Below are positions 1-9,079 of a stretch of 64,000 nucleotides of DNA, in pieces (the first letter of the stretch is position 1; the number at the start of each line of letters is the position of its first letter). The DNA lies in contig JBOFEA010000015.1 in the NCBI GenBank assembly GCA_051647535.1, forward strand, positions 62,001 through 126,000. Direction: 5' to 3'. The position numbers and the translations under genes are program-made. A model generated the notes under the pieces. That model had not been told where the DNA came from. It made no database searches and saw only the letters and a list, made by a program, of their open reading frames with translations. The stretch comes from Brevinema_A sp051647535. Its GTDB lineage: Bacteria > Spirochaetota > Brevinematia > Brevinematales > Brevinemataceae.

Positions 1-688
1 GCCATAAAATAGAAGCACAAGATTCTGGAGAAATAACAGAATATACAGAATTTTCAAACATTAACACCTTATCCGCAACCGCAATTCCTAAAGCTCCACC
101 ACTTCCGCCTTCTCCAATAATGATCGAAATAACAGGTACTTCTAAACTAAAAAACTCCAGTAAATTTTTAGCTATTGCCTCTCCTTGCCCGCGTTCTTCC
201 GCACCTATTCCGGGATAAGCCCCCGGAGTATCAACAAACGTAACGATAGGTTTTTTAAACTTCGCAGCCATTTTAGCCAAACGAAGAGCTTTACGATAAC
301 CTTCAGGATTGGGCATTCCAAAATTCCTTTTTAGGCGTGATTCCATATCAATCCCTTTTTCCTGACCAATAATCATCACTTTATGATCACCGATACAAGC
401 CCAACCACCTAAAATTGCCCCATCATCGCCAAACAATCTATCTCCATGCAGTTCAATAAAATCCGAACACATCTTAGAGGCATAGTCCAAAAAACCTGGT
501 CTGGCCGTATGACGCGCAACCTGCGTAATCTGCCAAGGAGTTAAATTTTTGTACAATATAGAAAGAATATCTTGTCTTTTTTTTCGAAGATTATTTATTT
601 GACTGTCATTAGGTTCAGCTTCCGCAAGCAGTTGTTCCAACACTTGATCAATTTCTTGTATTTCATTTTCAAAATCCAAATAAATCAT
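1..688 (-). CDS. accA: Acetyl-CoA carboxylase carboxyltransferase subunit alpha (3' end outside the window)
   Basis: Alpha subunit of the carboxyltransferase half of acetyl-CoA carboxylase, which transfers CO2 from carboxybiotin to acetyl-CoA to make malonyl-CoA, the first step of fatty-acid synthesis (cytoplasm). The protein begins MIYLDFENEIQEIDQV, like the LDFE start of known AccA. It contains GDRLFGDDGAILGG, the glycine-rich GEGGSGGALGIA oxyanion-hole region and SPESCASILW, a family hallmark. The visible part covers roughly the first 229 residues; the C-terminus is cut by the window edge. An in-frame ATG 12 bases upstream (700) is possible, but 688 matches the family start better. The beta subunit is not in the window; fabD and fabZ lie about 19 kb away. 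Confidence 0.95.
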   Translation of the reverse strand, partial: MIYLDFENEIQEIDQVLEQLLAEAEPNDSQINNLRKKRQDILSILYKNLTPWQITQVARHTARPGFLDYASKMCSDFIELHGDRLFGDDGAILGGWACIGDHKVMIIGQEKGIDMESRLKRNFGMPNPEGYRKALRLAKMAAKFKKPIVTFVDTPGAYPGIGAEERGQGEAIAKNLLEFFSLEVPVISIIIGEGGSGGALGIAVADKVLMFENSVYSVISPESCASILW

Positions 689-821
689 AGCTTTTCTCAT
701 TATCAATAATTTTACAATATTATATCGTATTATAAATATCTCGTCAAGAATTTAAAAGAAATCAAAGCGAGCAAACTACCCGCTTTGATTTTTTGAATTA
801 TCAATTCAAGACTAAATAATA

Positions 822-1388
822 TTATTTTGAATATTTAATAGTCAATTTTTTCATTGTAACTGGCTTAACAGGTTTATCGGATTGATCTGTTTTAACAGAT
901 CCGATTTTTTGCACAATATCCAAACCTTCAATAACCTGACCAAATACAGCATGCTTACCGTCAAGCCAAGATGTTGGTACTAAAGTGATGAAAAATTGAG
1001 AACCTCCGGTATTAGGACCGGCATTAGCCATAGACAAAACTCCACCTTTAGCATGTTTCAACATAGGATGAAATTCATCTTTAATAGTATAGCCTGGACC
1101 GCCCATTCCAGTACCTTGCGGATCTCCGGTTTGAATCATGAAATCCTTAATCACTCTGTGGAAAATAATACCGTCATAATATCCTTTCTCCACTAATGAA
1201 ATAAAATTACTTACAGTAATAGGAGCCTTATCTTGAAAAAGTTCGGCCTGAACAGTTCCTTCAGATGTTTCAATAATAACAACTGGATTTTTAGAATTTA
1301 CAGGAAGAATTCGTGACGACTGTGCATGATTTTCAACCAATGACATAAAAACTGCTCCTAACATTAAAATGATACTTTTAAGCTTCAT
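822..1388 (-). CDS. Exported cyclophilin-type peptidyl-prolyl cis-trans isomerase
   Basis: Cyclophilin that catalyses cis-trans isomerisation of X-Pro bonds, probably helping protein folding outside the cytoplasm. The start at 1388 gives a signal peptide (MKLKSIILMLGAVFMSLVENHAQ, with a likely cut after the HA pair). GGAGGA lies about 11 bases upstream, whereas the earlier in-frame ATG at 1400 overlaps that ribosome-binding site. Active-site signatures are present: FHRVIKDFMIQTGD with the catalytic Arg, MANAGPNTGGSQFFIT, and WLDGKHAVFGQV with the drug-binding Trp region. Length (188 aa) is normal for a single-domain cyclophilin plus signal. It is a lone gene. Confidence 0.93.
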   Translation of the reverse strand: MKLKSIILMLGAVFMSLVENHAQSSRILPVNSKNPVVIIETSEGTVQAELFQDKAPITVSNFISLVEKGYYDGIIFHRVIKDFMIQTGDPQGTGMGGPGYTIKDEFHPMLKHAKGGVLSMANAGPNTGGSQFFITLVPTSWLDGKHAVFGQVIEGLDIVQKIGSVKTDQSDKPVKPVTMKKLTIKYSK

Positions 1389-1644
1389 AATTCGGTACAT
1401 CCTCCATTTTTATAAATTAAAGCATATTATACTGTGTTCATTATTTTTTTGCAACTTTTTATTATTATCAAATTTTTTCAACTTAATTATTCAATCCAAA
1501 TATGTACTTATTATAGTTAAATAATTTTATAATAAATACGAATAAAACTTTCAACAATTATTGAAAAAATTTTAAAAATAATTTATAATAGTACTGTTGA
1601 CAAAGTGAATTATTCTAAATATCTATATCATGGAATCAAATATC

Positions 1645-3201
1645 ATGACAAAACTGCCCAGATTTCATATTTTTATCCTAGGCATTTTTTTAATTTTTGG
1701 TCTTACCATTCTTCGACTAGGACAAACTACCCTATTTCCTGATAAAAGGTTAAAAACATCATTCGAAAAAACAAATAATCCTCGGGGAAAAATTTACGAT
1801 AAATTCGGTCATTTGATAGCAGGTGTTTCATCAACAAGATCACTATACGCTCGCCCCAAAAAATTGAGCGATGAGTTGAGGGACTATTTAAAATCAGCCT
1901 TGTTCTCAACAGGATATTTTTCGGAAGAAGAATTAAAAAATTTTGATAAAACAAACAGACATTTTGTTTATATCAAACGCGATATGACTCCCTCAATTAC
2001 CAAACCTGTAGAAGAACTGTATAATATTTTAAAAAAAGAAAAATATCTGACACAAGATGAATTAGGATTAATATCAGAAGAGTCGCGTTTTTACCCATAC
2101 TTCTTTTTATCTCCTATTATTGGTTCGATAGGCAGAGAAGGTTCCGGTCTTCAAGGAATAGAGTATACATTCAATTCCGAACTTCAGCAAGGGTTGGATA
2201 TTCATTTAACACTTGATATTGAAGTATCAAGAATAGCTTATGAAGAACTGGCACGTAGTGTTTCCGAATCAGATGCCGATTCAGGAAGCGTTGTAATTTT
2301 AGACATCAAATCTAGAGAATTACTTGCATTGGTACAGGCAGGAAAAAATTCGGAATCCCCTCTTTCAGTATCATACATTTATGAACCCGGTTCCGTAATG
2401 AAAATGTTTACAGCTGCATTTGCTATGGAACAGGGGCTTGCATCAACTACTTCTCCATTATTTGACGACAACACAGCTTACAAAATAGGAGATTATACAT
2501 TTAATAAACCCGTATTAGGATATATTCCTCTAGGAATCATGCTGAAAAAATCAGCAAATATATCTTTTGCCAGATTAGCCGGCCAATTCGGATCAAACGA
2601 CTTTTATTTATGGATGAAAGAATTAGGTTTTGGAAGCAAACCTGATTTACCTTTAACAAGTTTAGAAAAGGGAATCCTCCATCCTCCAAACAAATGGTCA
2701 GCATTATCAAAACCAATGATCGCTATAGGACAAGAAATAGGCGTAACAACTATTCAACTTGCATCAGCAGCGGCAGTAATAGGTGGAGGTGGTAAATTTA
2801 TTCCACTTTCTTTGATCCGATCAATAAAAACACCAAGCGGACAAGAATTATCCACTAATAACCGGCAATCAAAACAGCTGTTTCATCCCCAAAAATCAAA
2901 AGAACTCCTTTATGCTATGGAACAAAGTATTCTAAAAGGTGGAACAGGTTCAAAAGCGGCATTAGACGGAATTCGAAGTGCAGGAAAAACAGGAACAGGA
3001 ATGATTGCCAAATCAGGCTACACAGAAGGAAGAAATAATACAACATTTATTGGATTCCTTCCTTTAGAAAACCCAAGCCTTGTTATTGTAATCGCAATTC
3101 ACAACCCTAAAGGAAGCTCGCGGAGCGGTGGTGGTGTTTCTGCTCCTCTATTTGCAAATATTGTACGTAGAATTGCTTTGTCTACATCATATTTAGAGTA
3201 A
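1645..3201 (+). CDS. Penicillin-binding protein, FtsI/PBP2 class B transpeptidase
   Basis: Monofunctional transpeptidase that cross-links peptidoglycan, probably septal (FtsI-like). An N-terminal membrane anchor (about residues 7-27) precedes a dimerisation domain and a C-terminal transpeptidase domain. Catalytic motifs by this numbering are S250-V-M-K253, SAN at 303-305 and KTG at 448-450. There is no PASTA domain. An in-frame ATG at 1630 is possible, but a TTGACA box at 1597-1602 with a weak -10 at 1620-1625 would place transcription start close to 1632, favouring 1645. The gene is not in a dcw cluster here; DUF502 follows 35 bases downstream. Which division or elongation complex it serves cannot be read from sequence alone. 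Confidence 0.9.
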   Translation: MTKLPRFHIFILGIFLIFGLTILRLGQTTLFPDKRLKTSFEKTNNPRGKIYDKFGHLIAGVSSTRSLYARPKKLSDELRDYLKSALFSTGYFSEEELKNFDKTNRHFVYIKRDMTPSITKPVEELYNILKKEKYLTQDELGLISEESRFYPYFFLSPIIGSIGREGSGLQGIEYTFNSELQQGLDIHLTLDIEVSRIAYEELARSVSESDADSGSVVILDIKSRELLALVQAGKNSESPLSVSYIYEPGSVMKMFTAAFAMEQGLASTTSPLFDDNTAYKIGDYTFNKPVLGYIPLGIMLKKSANISFARLAGQFGSNDFYLWMKELGFGSKPDLPLTSLEKGILHPPNKWSALSKPMIAIGQEIGVTTIQLASAAAVIGGGGKFIPLSLIRSIKTPSGQELSTNNRQSKQLFHPQKSKELLYAMEQSILKGGTGSKAALDGIRSAGKTGTGMIAKSGYTEGRNNTTFIGFLPLENPSLVIVIAIHNPKGSSRSGGGVSAPLFANIVRRIALSTSYLE

Positions 3202-3236
3202 AAAACAAACTATTCTTTTTGCGGAGTTTCACCAAT

Positions 3237-4547
3237 ATGAAAACTAAAAATATCTTCTCAAGTGCTTTTAAAGACGGAATTTTATTAATTCTTCCGTTTG
3301 GAATTACTATTGGATTAATTGTATGGATATGGTCATTTTTGAAAGCATATATTCCTAACGTCACTATATTTCTACCATCCGCATTGACTTCTTACAAATA
3401 CTTTTCCTACATTACCGATATTGTATCGTTAATGATTGTTCTCTTTGGAATTACATTCTCCGGAATGATTGCATCAACATTTTTAGGAAAGTTTTTTTTA
3501 TTGCTGATCGATCGAATCTTAATGGCTCCAACTTTCATCAATCCTTTATACAAAACGTTCAAAAAAATAGCAGAATTAATCTTTCAAAATGATCCTTCCG
3601 TCACAAACACTTTTTCAAAAAGTATTTTGGTTCCCTATCCTAACGAATATTCAAAAAGTATAGGATTTATTACCAGCAACCATGCAAGACATATTTTTAA
3701 CTCAGATGAAGGCAATAATTGGATCACGGTATATCTTCCTTCAGCACCTTTGGTATCAGCAGGATTTTTTCTTTTATGCCGCAAAGAAGATACAGAACCA
3801 TGCCTTCTAAAAAGTGGAAATGCCATGTCTACTGTTATTTCTATCGGAGTTGTTCAACACGACGAATCCGCAAACAGCCAATTAAATATTGAACCTTCAA
3901 CCGAAAATAAAGTCAATTATCTTACCAAATCTTTCTTTAACGGTATTCTTATTTTGGGTCCTTTAGTGGCAACTATTTCTATTATTGCATGGGTTGCCCA
4001 AAAGTTATATGGTATTTTAAGTTCCGTAATAAAAGTATTTCCTCCTATCTTTACAGATATCATTCCTTTGCATTGGTATGATCTTCTATTCAGCAGTGTG
4101 TTAATGATTATTATCATTTTACTTATTATTCTGCTTGGTCTGTTGGGAGAAAGTGCTATAGGATTATGGTTTAGAAGTATTTCACATAGATTATTAAATG
4201 CAATACCTATGTTTAATTCCATTTACAATAATGTTAACAAAATTATTAAAGTTTTTTTTCCGGATCCTTCTCAAACAAACAAATTTAACCAAGCTGTTCT
4301 CGTTCCTTACCCCACCGAAAAAACTCTTGCAGTAGGATTTGTCACAGGAAAAGATAGTTCACAGATTATAGATCCCGGTCACGATTTCGTGCCTGTATTT
4401 ATACCGACAACACCTATTCCTACAACCGGGTGGTTTATTAATATTAGCAAAGATAAAATTATTCCTTTAGATATGAGTATTGATAAAGCATTTGCGTTAG
4501 TAATCTCAAGCGGTATTTTAGTAGAAGAACCAAAAAAATCGGATTAA
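3237..4547 (+). CDS. Membrane protein with two tandem DUF502 domains
   Basis: Integral membrane protein of unknown function made of two successive DUF502 units in one 436-residue chain. Each unit has two hydrophobic segments followed by a similar soluble signature: LVPYPNEYSKSIGFIT then VYLPSAPLVSAGFF in the first half, LVPYPTEKTLAVGFVTG then VFIPTTPIPTTGWF in the second. DUF502 proteins are usually about 200 residues with one unit, so this is an internal duplication or fusion. The start is set by GCGGAG at 3221-3226, ten bases before ATG 3237; a longer TTG start at 3219 overlaps that site. The next gene begins only 10 bases downstream, suggesting cotranscription with the DUF115 gene. Confidence 0.85.
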   Translation: MKTKNIFSSAFKDGILLILPFGITIGLIVWIWSFLKAYIPNVTIFLPSALTSYKYFSYITDIVSLMIVLFGITFSGMIASTFLGKFFLLLIDRILMAPTFINPLYKTFKKIAELIFQNDPSVTNTFSKSILVPYPNEYSKSIGFITSNHARHIFNSDEGNNWITVYLPSAPLVSAGFFLLCRKEDTEPCLLKSGNAMSTVISIGVVQHDESANSQLNIEPSTENKVNYLTKSFFNGILILGPLVATISIIAWVAQKLYGILSSVIKVFPPIFTDIIPLHWYDLLFSSVLMIIIILLIILLGLLGESAIGLWFRSISHRLLNAIPMFNSIYNNVNKIIKVFFPDPSQTNKFNQAVLVPYPTEKTLAVGFVTGKDSSQIIDPGHDFVPVFIPTTPIPTTGWFINISKDKIIPLDMSIDKAFALVISSGILVEEPKKSD

Positions 4548-4556
4548 GATTTTATC

Positions 4557-6299
4557 ATGATAGATATAATAAATATTATTACAAATGCTGACAATTCGTT
4601 TAATTTTGATATTATTTTTAATAATAGAATTTTAAAACTTCACTCTTCACGACCGATAGCAGAAGCACAAAAAATTTTTTCCAATCTTCCACAAAAAGAA
4701 AATGCATTATATTTTATTGGTGGCTTAGGATTAGGATACTTATTAGAAAAAATTATTTGTGAAACCGAATATCAATGTTTGGTATATGAGCCGGATTCCT
4801 CTATTTTCAAAAAAACAATAGAACTAAGACCCGAATTACAACAGCTCTTATTGAATAATAGCAGAGTATTTTTTGTCCAAAATTTACAAGATTTACAACA
4901 TATTTCAACTCAATTAAAAATTAATGACGTAGTATTCAATATACACAGACCTTATGCAGAAATATTTCCGAAAGAGTTTCTGCAAGCAAAAGAAATAATT
5001 GCCGGATGTATTAGAAAACAAGAAGTCGGCGTTTCAACAATAATTAGATTCAGCAAAACATGGACAAAGAACATTTTCAAAAATATGCATCGCTATTTTA
5101 CCGGAAATAAATTAATTCATTATAAAAATGCATGTATCGATCAACCGGCTGTTATTATTGGTGCAGGTTCTTCTTTGGAACAAGCACTTCCATATATCAA
5201 ACAATATCAAGATCAGATGATTTTGATTGCTTGTGATACAACACTTCCAATCTTATCAGCTTCTAATATTTCTCCGGATTTTGTAGTAACTGTAGACGCT
5301 CAAGAAAAAAATGCTTATTACCTGAGGTACAGCCAAAATAAAAACCATATATTAATTGCAGATCCGGGAGTTCATGATAGTTCTTTTGAAGATTATGACA
5401 GTAATAATATTATTCTAATGGATTCTTTTTTTCCATTTTATCCTTTTTTCGAAAAATTTTGGGGAGCAAACGGACTTTTATCCTCAGGAGGATCTGTATC
5501 CACATCAGCTTTTGATTTAGCGCGCCAATTAGGATGTAATCCTATTATTATGGCAGGACAAGATTTGTCATTTTCCAATAACAAAACCCATAGTCAAGGA
5601 AATATATTGGCTGAAAATAATCGTATCCAACACCATCGATTATCACCTTTCCACACCCAGCAAGCTCATACAACTTACGCTGTACACAGCCGATATATTA
5701 AAGGTCGAAAACCTAATTCTTTTGTATTGGCAGATGCACGTTTTATTATATTCAAAGAGTGGTTTGAAGAACAAATTGTCAAAACCTCTGCTGAAGTAAT
5801 TATTGCCGGAATGGATGGTGCTTATTTGGAAGGCGCAACTCATAAGGAAATCAGCAAAGCATTCGAACTTCTTCCTTCAACACGACTCAAAAAAAACTAT
5901 ACTCTTCCTATTACACCAATAGCAGACACAGAATATCATAAATATCTGGATACTATTTACAAATCTATCTGCAATCTGCTTCCTATATGCCAAAAAAGTT
6001 TAACGTCCATCAAACAATCATATAAAAACAATAATCCCTCTCAAGCTGCAGCAGAAACAACGAAATTACAAAAAATCTTAAATACTGAAAATTCAGAACA
6101 TTCAGTAATTGCTTATATGGTTTCCACATGTATTCAAGATTCGATTCATCAAACAATGTCCGCCAATTTTGACCAAACATCTCCAGAAGAACAGCAACAG
6201 CTTCAAACAGCACTATGTACAGATATTGTAAAAAGTCTAAAGCTATTAAAGAATCAAATTCATAAAGCACAGTATTTGATAAAAAAACAAACTCTTTAA
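4557..6299 (+). CDS. Motility-associated factor (Maf) glycosyltransferase-family protein, DUF115
   Basis: 580-residue protein of the DUF115/Maf family. Relatives transfer nonulosonic sugars to flagellin or are encoded near motility genes, and they are common in spirochetes. The central part (about residues 190-420) has the family pattern: AVIIGAGSSLEQALPYIK, then IACDTTLPILSASNISPDFV, and the core GGSVSTSAFDLARQLGCNPI followed by MAGQDLSFS. The N-terminal region with YFIGGLGLGYLLEKI resembles the Maf N-terminal domain; the C-terminal 120 residues are predicted helical. No flagellin gene is in the window, so the acceptor is unknown. The stop codon lies inside the hairpin of the following terminator. 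Confidence 0.85.
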   Translation: MIDIINIITNADNSFNFDIIFNNRILKLHSSRPIAEAQKIFSNLPQKENALYFIGGLGLGYLLEKIICETEYQCLVYEPDSSIFKKTIELRPELQQLLLNNSRVFFVQNLQDLQHISTQLKINDVVFNIHRPYAEIFPKEFLQAKEIIAGCIRKQEVGVSTIIRFSKTWTKNIFKNMHRYFTGNKLIHYKNACIDQPAVIIGAGSSLEQALPYIKQYQDQMILIACDTTLPILSASNISPDFVVTVDAQEKNAYYLRYSQNKNHILIADPGVHDSSFEDYDSNNIILMDSFFPFYPFFEKFWGANGLLSSGGSVSTSAFDLARQLGCNPIIMAGQDLSFSNNKTHSQGNILAENNRIQHHRLSPFHTQQAHTTYAVHSRYIKGRKPNSFVLADARFIIFKEWFEEQIVKTSAEVIIAGMDGAYLEGATHKEISKAFELLPSTRLKKNYTLPITPIADTEYHKYLDTIYKSICNLLPICQKSLTSIKQSYKNNNPSQAAAETTKLQKILNTENSEHSVIAYMVSTCIQDSIHQTMSANFDQTSPEEQQQLQTALCTDIVKSLKLLKNQIHKAQYLIKKQTL

Positions 6300-6316
6300 A
6301 AGAGTTTGTTTTTTTT
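6281..6316. terminator. Bidirectional rho-independent terminator
   Basis: Near-perfect hairpin AAACAAACTCTT / AAGAGTTTGTTT with a TAA loop, an A run on one side and a T run on the other. It separates the convergent maf and pot transcription units; the maf stop codon is in the loop. Confidence 0.9.
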
Positions 6317-6339
6317 ATCATTATTACTTTTTATCATTA

Positions 6340-7368
6340 CTATTGAGCTTGAATATTTTCCCATATACGAGATTGGATTTCCAAAGCCTTAGGACTTATC
6401 GGTTCGAGCATAGAAACGTTTGATAATTGATCGTAGCTGATTGGTGACTGAACAGTCATTAATTCTCTAGCAGGAACATTAAGAGACAAAGATTCTAAAG
6501 AATCCATGATTCGGGCATAAATATCAGGACGGTGAATAAAATTGATAAACTTCAACGCTGCCGATTTATTAGGAGCATTTTTTAAAATTAAGAAACTGTC
6601 TACCCACATAATGGCACCTTTTTCAGGAACAATAAATTTTGAAGCTTGTCTTTTAGTAGCACTAAGATTGGGAAGAATCGTATCAGGATATCCATGTACT
6701 AAATCAACTTCTCCATTAGCATAAGCAATTTGGAAAGAATCAGAGTCAAATTTCAAAATATTCTGCTTCCAACTTTGAAGCTGTGCTTGAGCTTTAGATA
6801 AAGCTTCTTGATTGGTTTCATCAATAGAATAACCCAAATACAAAAGTGTTGAACCAAAAGTTTCTCTCATATCGTTTAATAAAGTCATTCTACCTTTATA
6901 ATCAGGATTATCAAAAATTTCAAATCCTTTTACTTCATTAGTCACTACATTGGTATCGTATGCAATAGCAGTCACACCAAATGCAAAAGGTATAATATAT
7001 TGATGATTGGAATCATATTTTGCAATTTTCTTCATAATTTCAGGATCGATATTTGTCATATTAGGAATTTCTTCTTTATCGACAGCCTCTACCAATCCTT
7101 CCTGCATTACTATTGCAGCGTAATCCAGTGATGGGGTAATAATATCATAGTTTGCCGTACTTGACTTAACTTTAGTATACATTTCTTCATTAGAAGAAAC
7201 CGCATCTTCTACAACACGAATACCTGTTTCTTTTTCGAAATCCTTATAAACATCTTGAGGTATATTATCAGTCCACATATAAATACGCAGCTGTTCTTTT
7301 TTATTTCCGCCGCAGGAAACAATACCCAATGATATAAATAACAATAAGATTTTACCCAATAAATTCAT
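6340..7368 (-). CDS. potD: Spermidine/putrescine ABC transporter, substrate-binding lipoprotein
   Basis: Periplasmic polyamine-binding protein of the PotABCD importer, anchored as a lipoprotein. The lipobox is IVSC at the end of a short hydrophobic signal (MNLLGKILLLFISLGIVSC). The mature part begins RIYMWTDNIPQDVYKDFEKE, typical of PotD/PotF. The length of 342 aa is normal. A clear ribosome-binding site (AAAGGAG) lies 6 bases before ATG 7368. It is the last gene of a minus-strand operon potA-potB-potC-potD, 17 bases after potC, and ends at the bidirectional terminator near 6300. Whether spermidine or putrescine is preferred is not readable here. Confidence 0.93.
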   Translation of the reverse strand: MNLLGKILLLFISLGIVSCGGNKKEQLRIYMWTDNIPQDVYKDFEKETGIRVVEDAVSSNEEMYTKVKSSTANYDIITPSLDYAAIVMQEGLVEAVDKEEIPNMTNIDPEIMKKIAKYDSNHQYIIPFAFGVTAIAYDTNVVTNEVKGFEIFDNPDYKGRMTLLNDMRETFGSTLLYLGYSIDETNQEALSKAQAQLQSWKQNILKFDSDSFQIAYANGEVDLVHGYPDTILPNLSATKRQASKFIVPEKGAIMWVDSFLILKNAPNKSAALKFINFIHRPDIYARIMDSLESLSLNVPARELMTVQSPISYDQLSNVSMLEPISPKALEIQSRIWENIQAQ

Positions 7369-7385
7369 TATTTACTCCTTTGAAA

Positions 7386-8162
7386 TTATTTGAAAGCCAT
7401 TTTAATATAGCGTTTATTAATCACAAATAAAATAATAGAAATACCTATGATCAGCACAGACAAAGCATTAATAGCAGGTGACACCCCAAATCTGATAGCC
7501 GAGTAAACATATATTGGCAATGTGGTTGATCCGGGACCGGATACAAAAAACGTAATAGCAAAATCATCTAAAGACATTGTCAATGCCAACACAAATGAAG
7601 CAGTTAATGCCGGAAACAGCATTGGAAGCAAAACTCTTGTCCAAATTTGAAACTCTCCTGCACCTAAATCTTTTGCAGCTTCCAACACAGACAAATCACT
7701 ATCATTCAATACTGAAAGAATTAGCAACAGTGCAAATGGAATATTCATTGTTGTATGTGCAATAAATATTGATCCCACACCTAAAGGCAAAGCCATAAAC
7801 ACAAACAACGTAAGAAGAGATACTCCGACAATAAGATCCGGAAGCATTAAAGGCATATAAGATAATGATAATAAAAACATCCGTAGCTTATTATTTTTGT
7901 GCCATATCGCCCATGCACCCATACAACCTAAAATCGTAGATAGCACTGCAGAACTCACCCCAATAATAAAACTCATACCGGCAGCGAGCCACAATCGTTC
8001 AGAATTTAAAAATAATTCCTGATACCATTTGAAACTAAACCCTTCCCATTCGGATGATTTGCCAAAATTAAAAGAAAAAATAAGAATCAGAACAATTGGT
8101 ATATAAAAAATCAACATTGTTGAAACAAAAAATAATAAATTTACTATACGATGCTTTTTCAT
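7386..8162 (-). CDS. potC: Spermidine/putrescine ABC transporter permease PotC
   Basis: Inner-membrane permease of the polyamine importer, 258 aa with about six membrane segments. The EAA loop that contacts the ATPase is visible as EAAKDLGAGEFQIWTRVLLP. The start at 8162 (MKKHRIVN) overlaps the potB stop by an ATGA junction and has GAGGG upstream, so translational coupling is likely. A longer upstream reading has no support. Confidence 0.93.
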   Translation of the reverse strand: MKKHRIVNLLFFVSTMLIFYIPIVLILIFSFNFGKSSEWEGFSFKWYQELFLNSERLWLAAGMSFIIGVSSAVLSTILGCMGAWAIWHKNNKLRMFLLSLSYMPLMLPDLIVGVSLLTLFVFMALPLGVGSIFIAHTTMNIPFALLLILSVLNDSDLSVLEAAKDLGAGEFQIWTRVLLPMLFPALTASFVLALTMSLDDFAITFFVSGPGSTTLPIYVYSAIRFGVSPAINALSVLIIGISIILFVINKRYIKMAFK

Positions 8163-9079
8163 TTTTTTTCCCTCATTACATAGGAATTTAATAGCATCAG
8201 CATCAATGCTGTTAAACAAATTACTGTAGATATTGCTGCAGCTAACGGCATATTTCTTCCGATTGTTGCATTATGGACAACCAAATTCCCCAGCATATAA
8301 GAATTCTGACCGCCCACCAAACGAGCTACGGCGTAGTTTCCAAACGTATTTATAAATGAAAATAAAAATCCGGATGCAATTCCGCCTTTAATTCCAGGAA
8401 GATACACATATAAGAAACTTTGGAAAAATGAAGCTCCTAAATCTTCAGACGCTTCTAATAAAGAAAAATCAAACTTCTCTATCGCAGAAAAAATCGGAAT
8501 CACCGCAAACGGAAGACAAATATAAATAGAAATAAACGTAACTGAAATATTATTATACAGTAAACTAATAGGTTTATCTATAATATTCACTGATAATAAC
8601 AAAGAATTAATCAACCCGTTATTACCTAAAATTTTAATCCAAGAGAAAATCCTAATCAAAAAATTAGTCCAAAACGGAAGTATTAACAACAACAACAGAT
8701 ATTCTTTATATTGCGAGCGAAAAATAAAATGAGCAGTAGGAAGTGCAAGAATAACACAAATTAACGATGCAATAAACGAAATCGAAGCTGTTCTCATCAA
8801 GGTAGCCGTCACACGAGGTTCAAATAATTCTTGATAAGCGGCAAGGGTAAAAGCAAATTGGCCAAACGTATTTTTAAGTTGTTCGAATGCTTCTTTTATA
8901 CCACTTTGGGCAAGTGTAGGATAAAACTCACGAATAGATGCCGCAATTCTATCCCAAGACTGATTATCAACAAACGATACAAATATTACCAACAACGTCG
9001 GAAAAATAAAAAACAAACTCATCCATATTAAATAAGGAGTTGTATATAAGGCTAAATAGTTTTGATTATTGGTTTTCAT
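8159..9079 (-). CDS. potB: Spermidine/putrescine ABC transporter permease PotB
   Basis: Second permease of the polyamine importer, 306 aa, with an extracellular loop after the first membrane segment, as in PotB. The EAA loop is seen in LEASEDLGASFFQSFLYVYLP. The start MKTNNQNYLALYTTPYLIW at 9079 has GAGG six bases upstream and overlaps the last 14 bases of potA, implying coupled translation. An alternative ATG six bases earlier sits too close to that site. The end overlaps the potC start by 4 bases. Confidence 0.93.
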   Translation of the reverse strand: MKTNNQNYLALYTTPYLIWMSLFFIFPTLLVIFVSFVDNQSWDRIAASIREFYPTLAQSGIKEAFEQLKNTFGQFAFTLAAYQELFEPRVTATLMRTASISFIASLICVILALPTAHFIFRSQYKEYLLLLLILPFWTNFLIRIFSWIKILGNNGLINSLLLSVNIIDKPISLLYNNISVTFISIYICLPFAVIPIFSAIEKFDFSLLEASEDLGASFFQSFLYVYLPGIKGGIASGFLFSFINTFGNYAVARLVGGQNSYMLGNLVVHNATIGRNMPLAAAISTVICLTALMLMLLNSYVMREKK

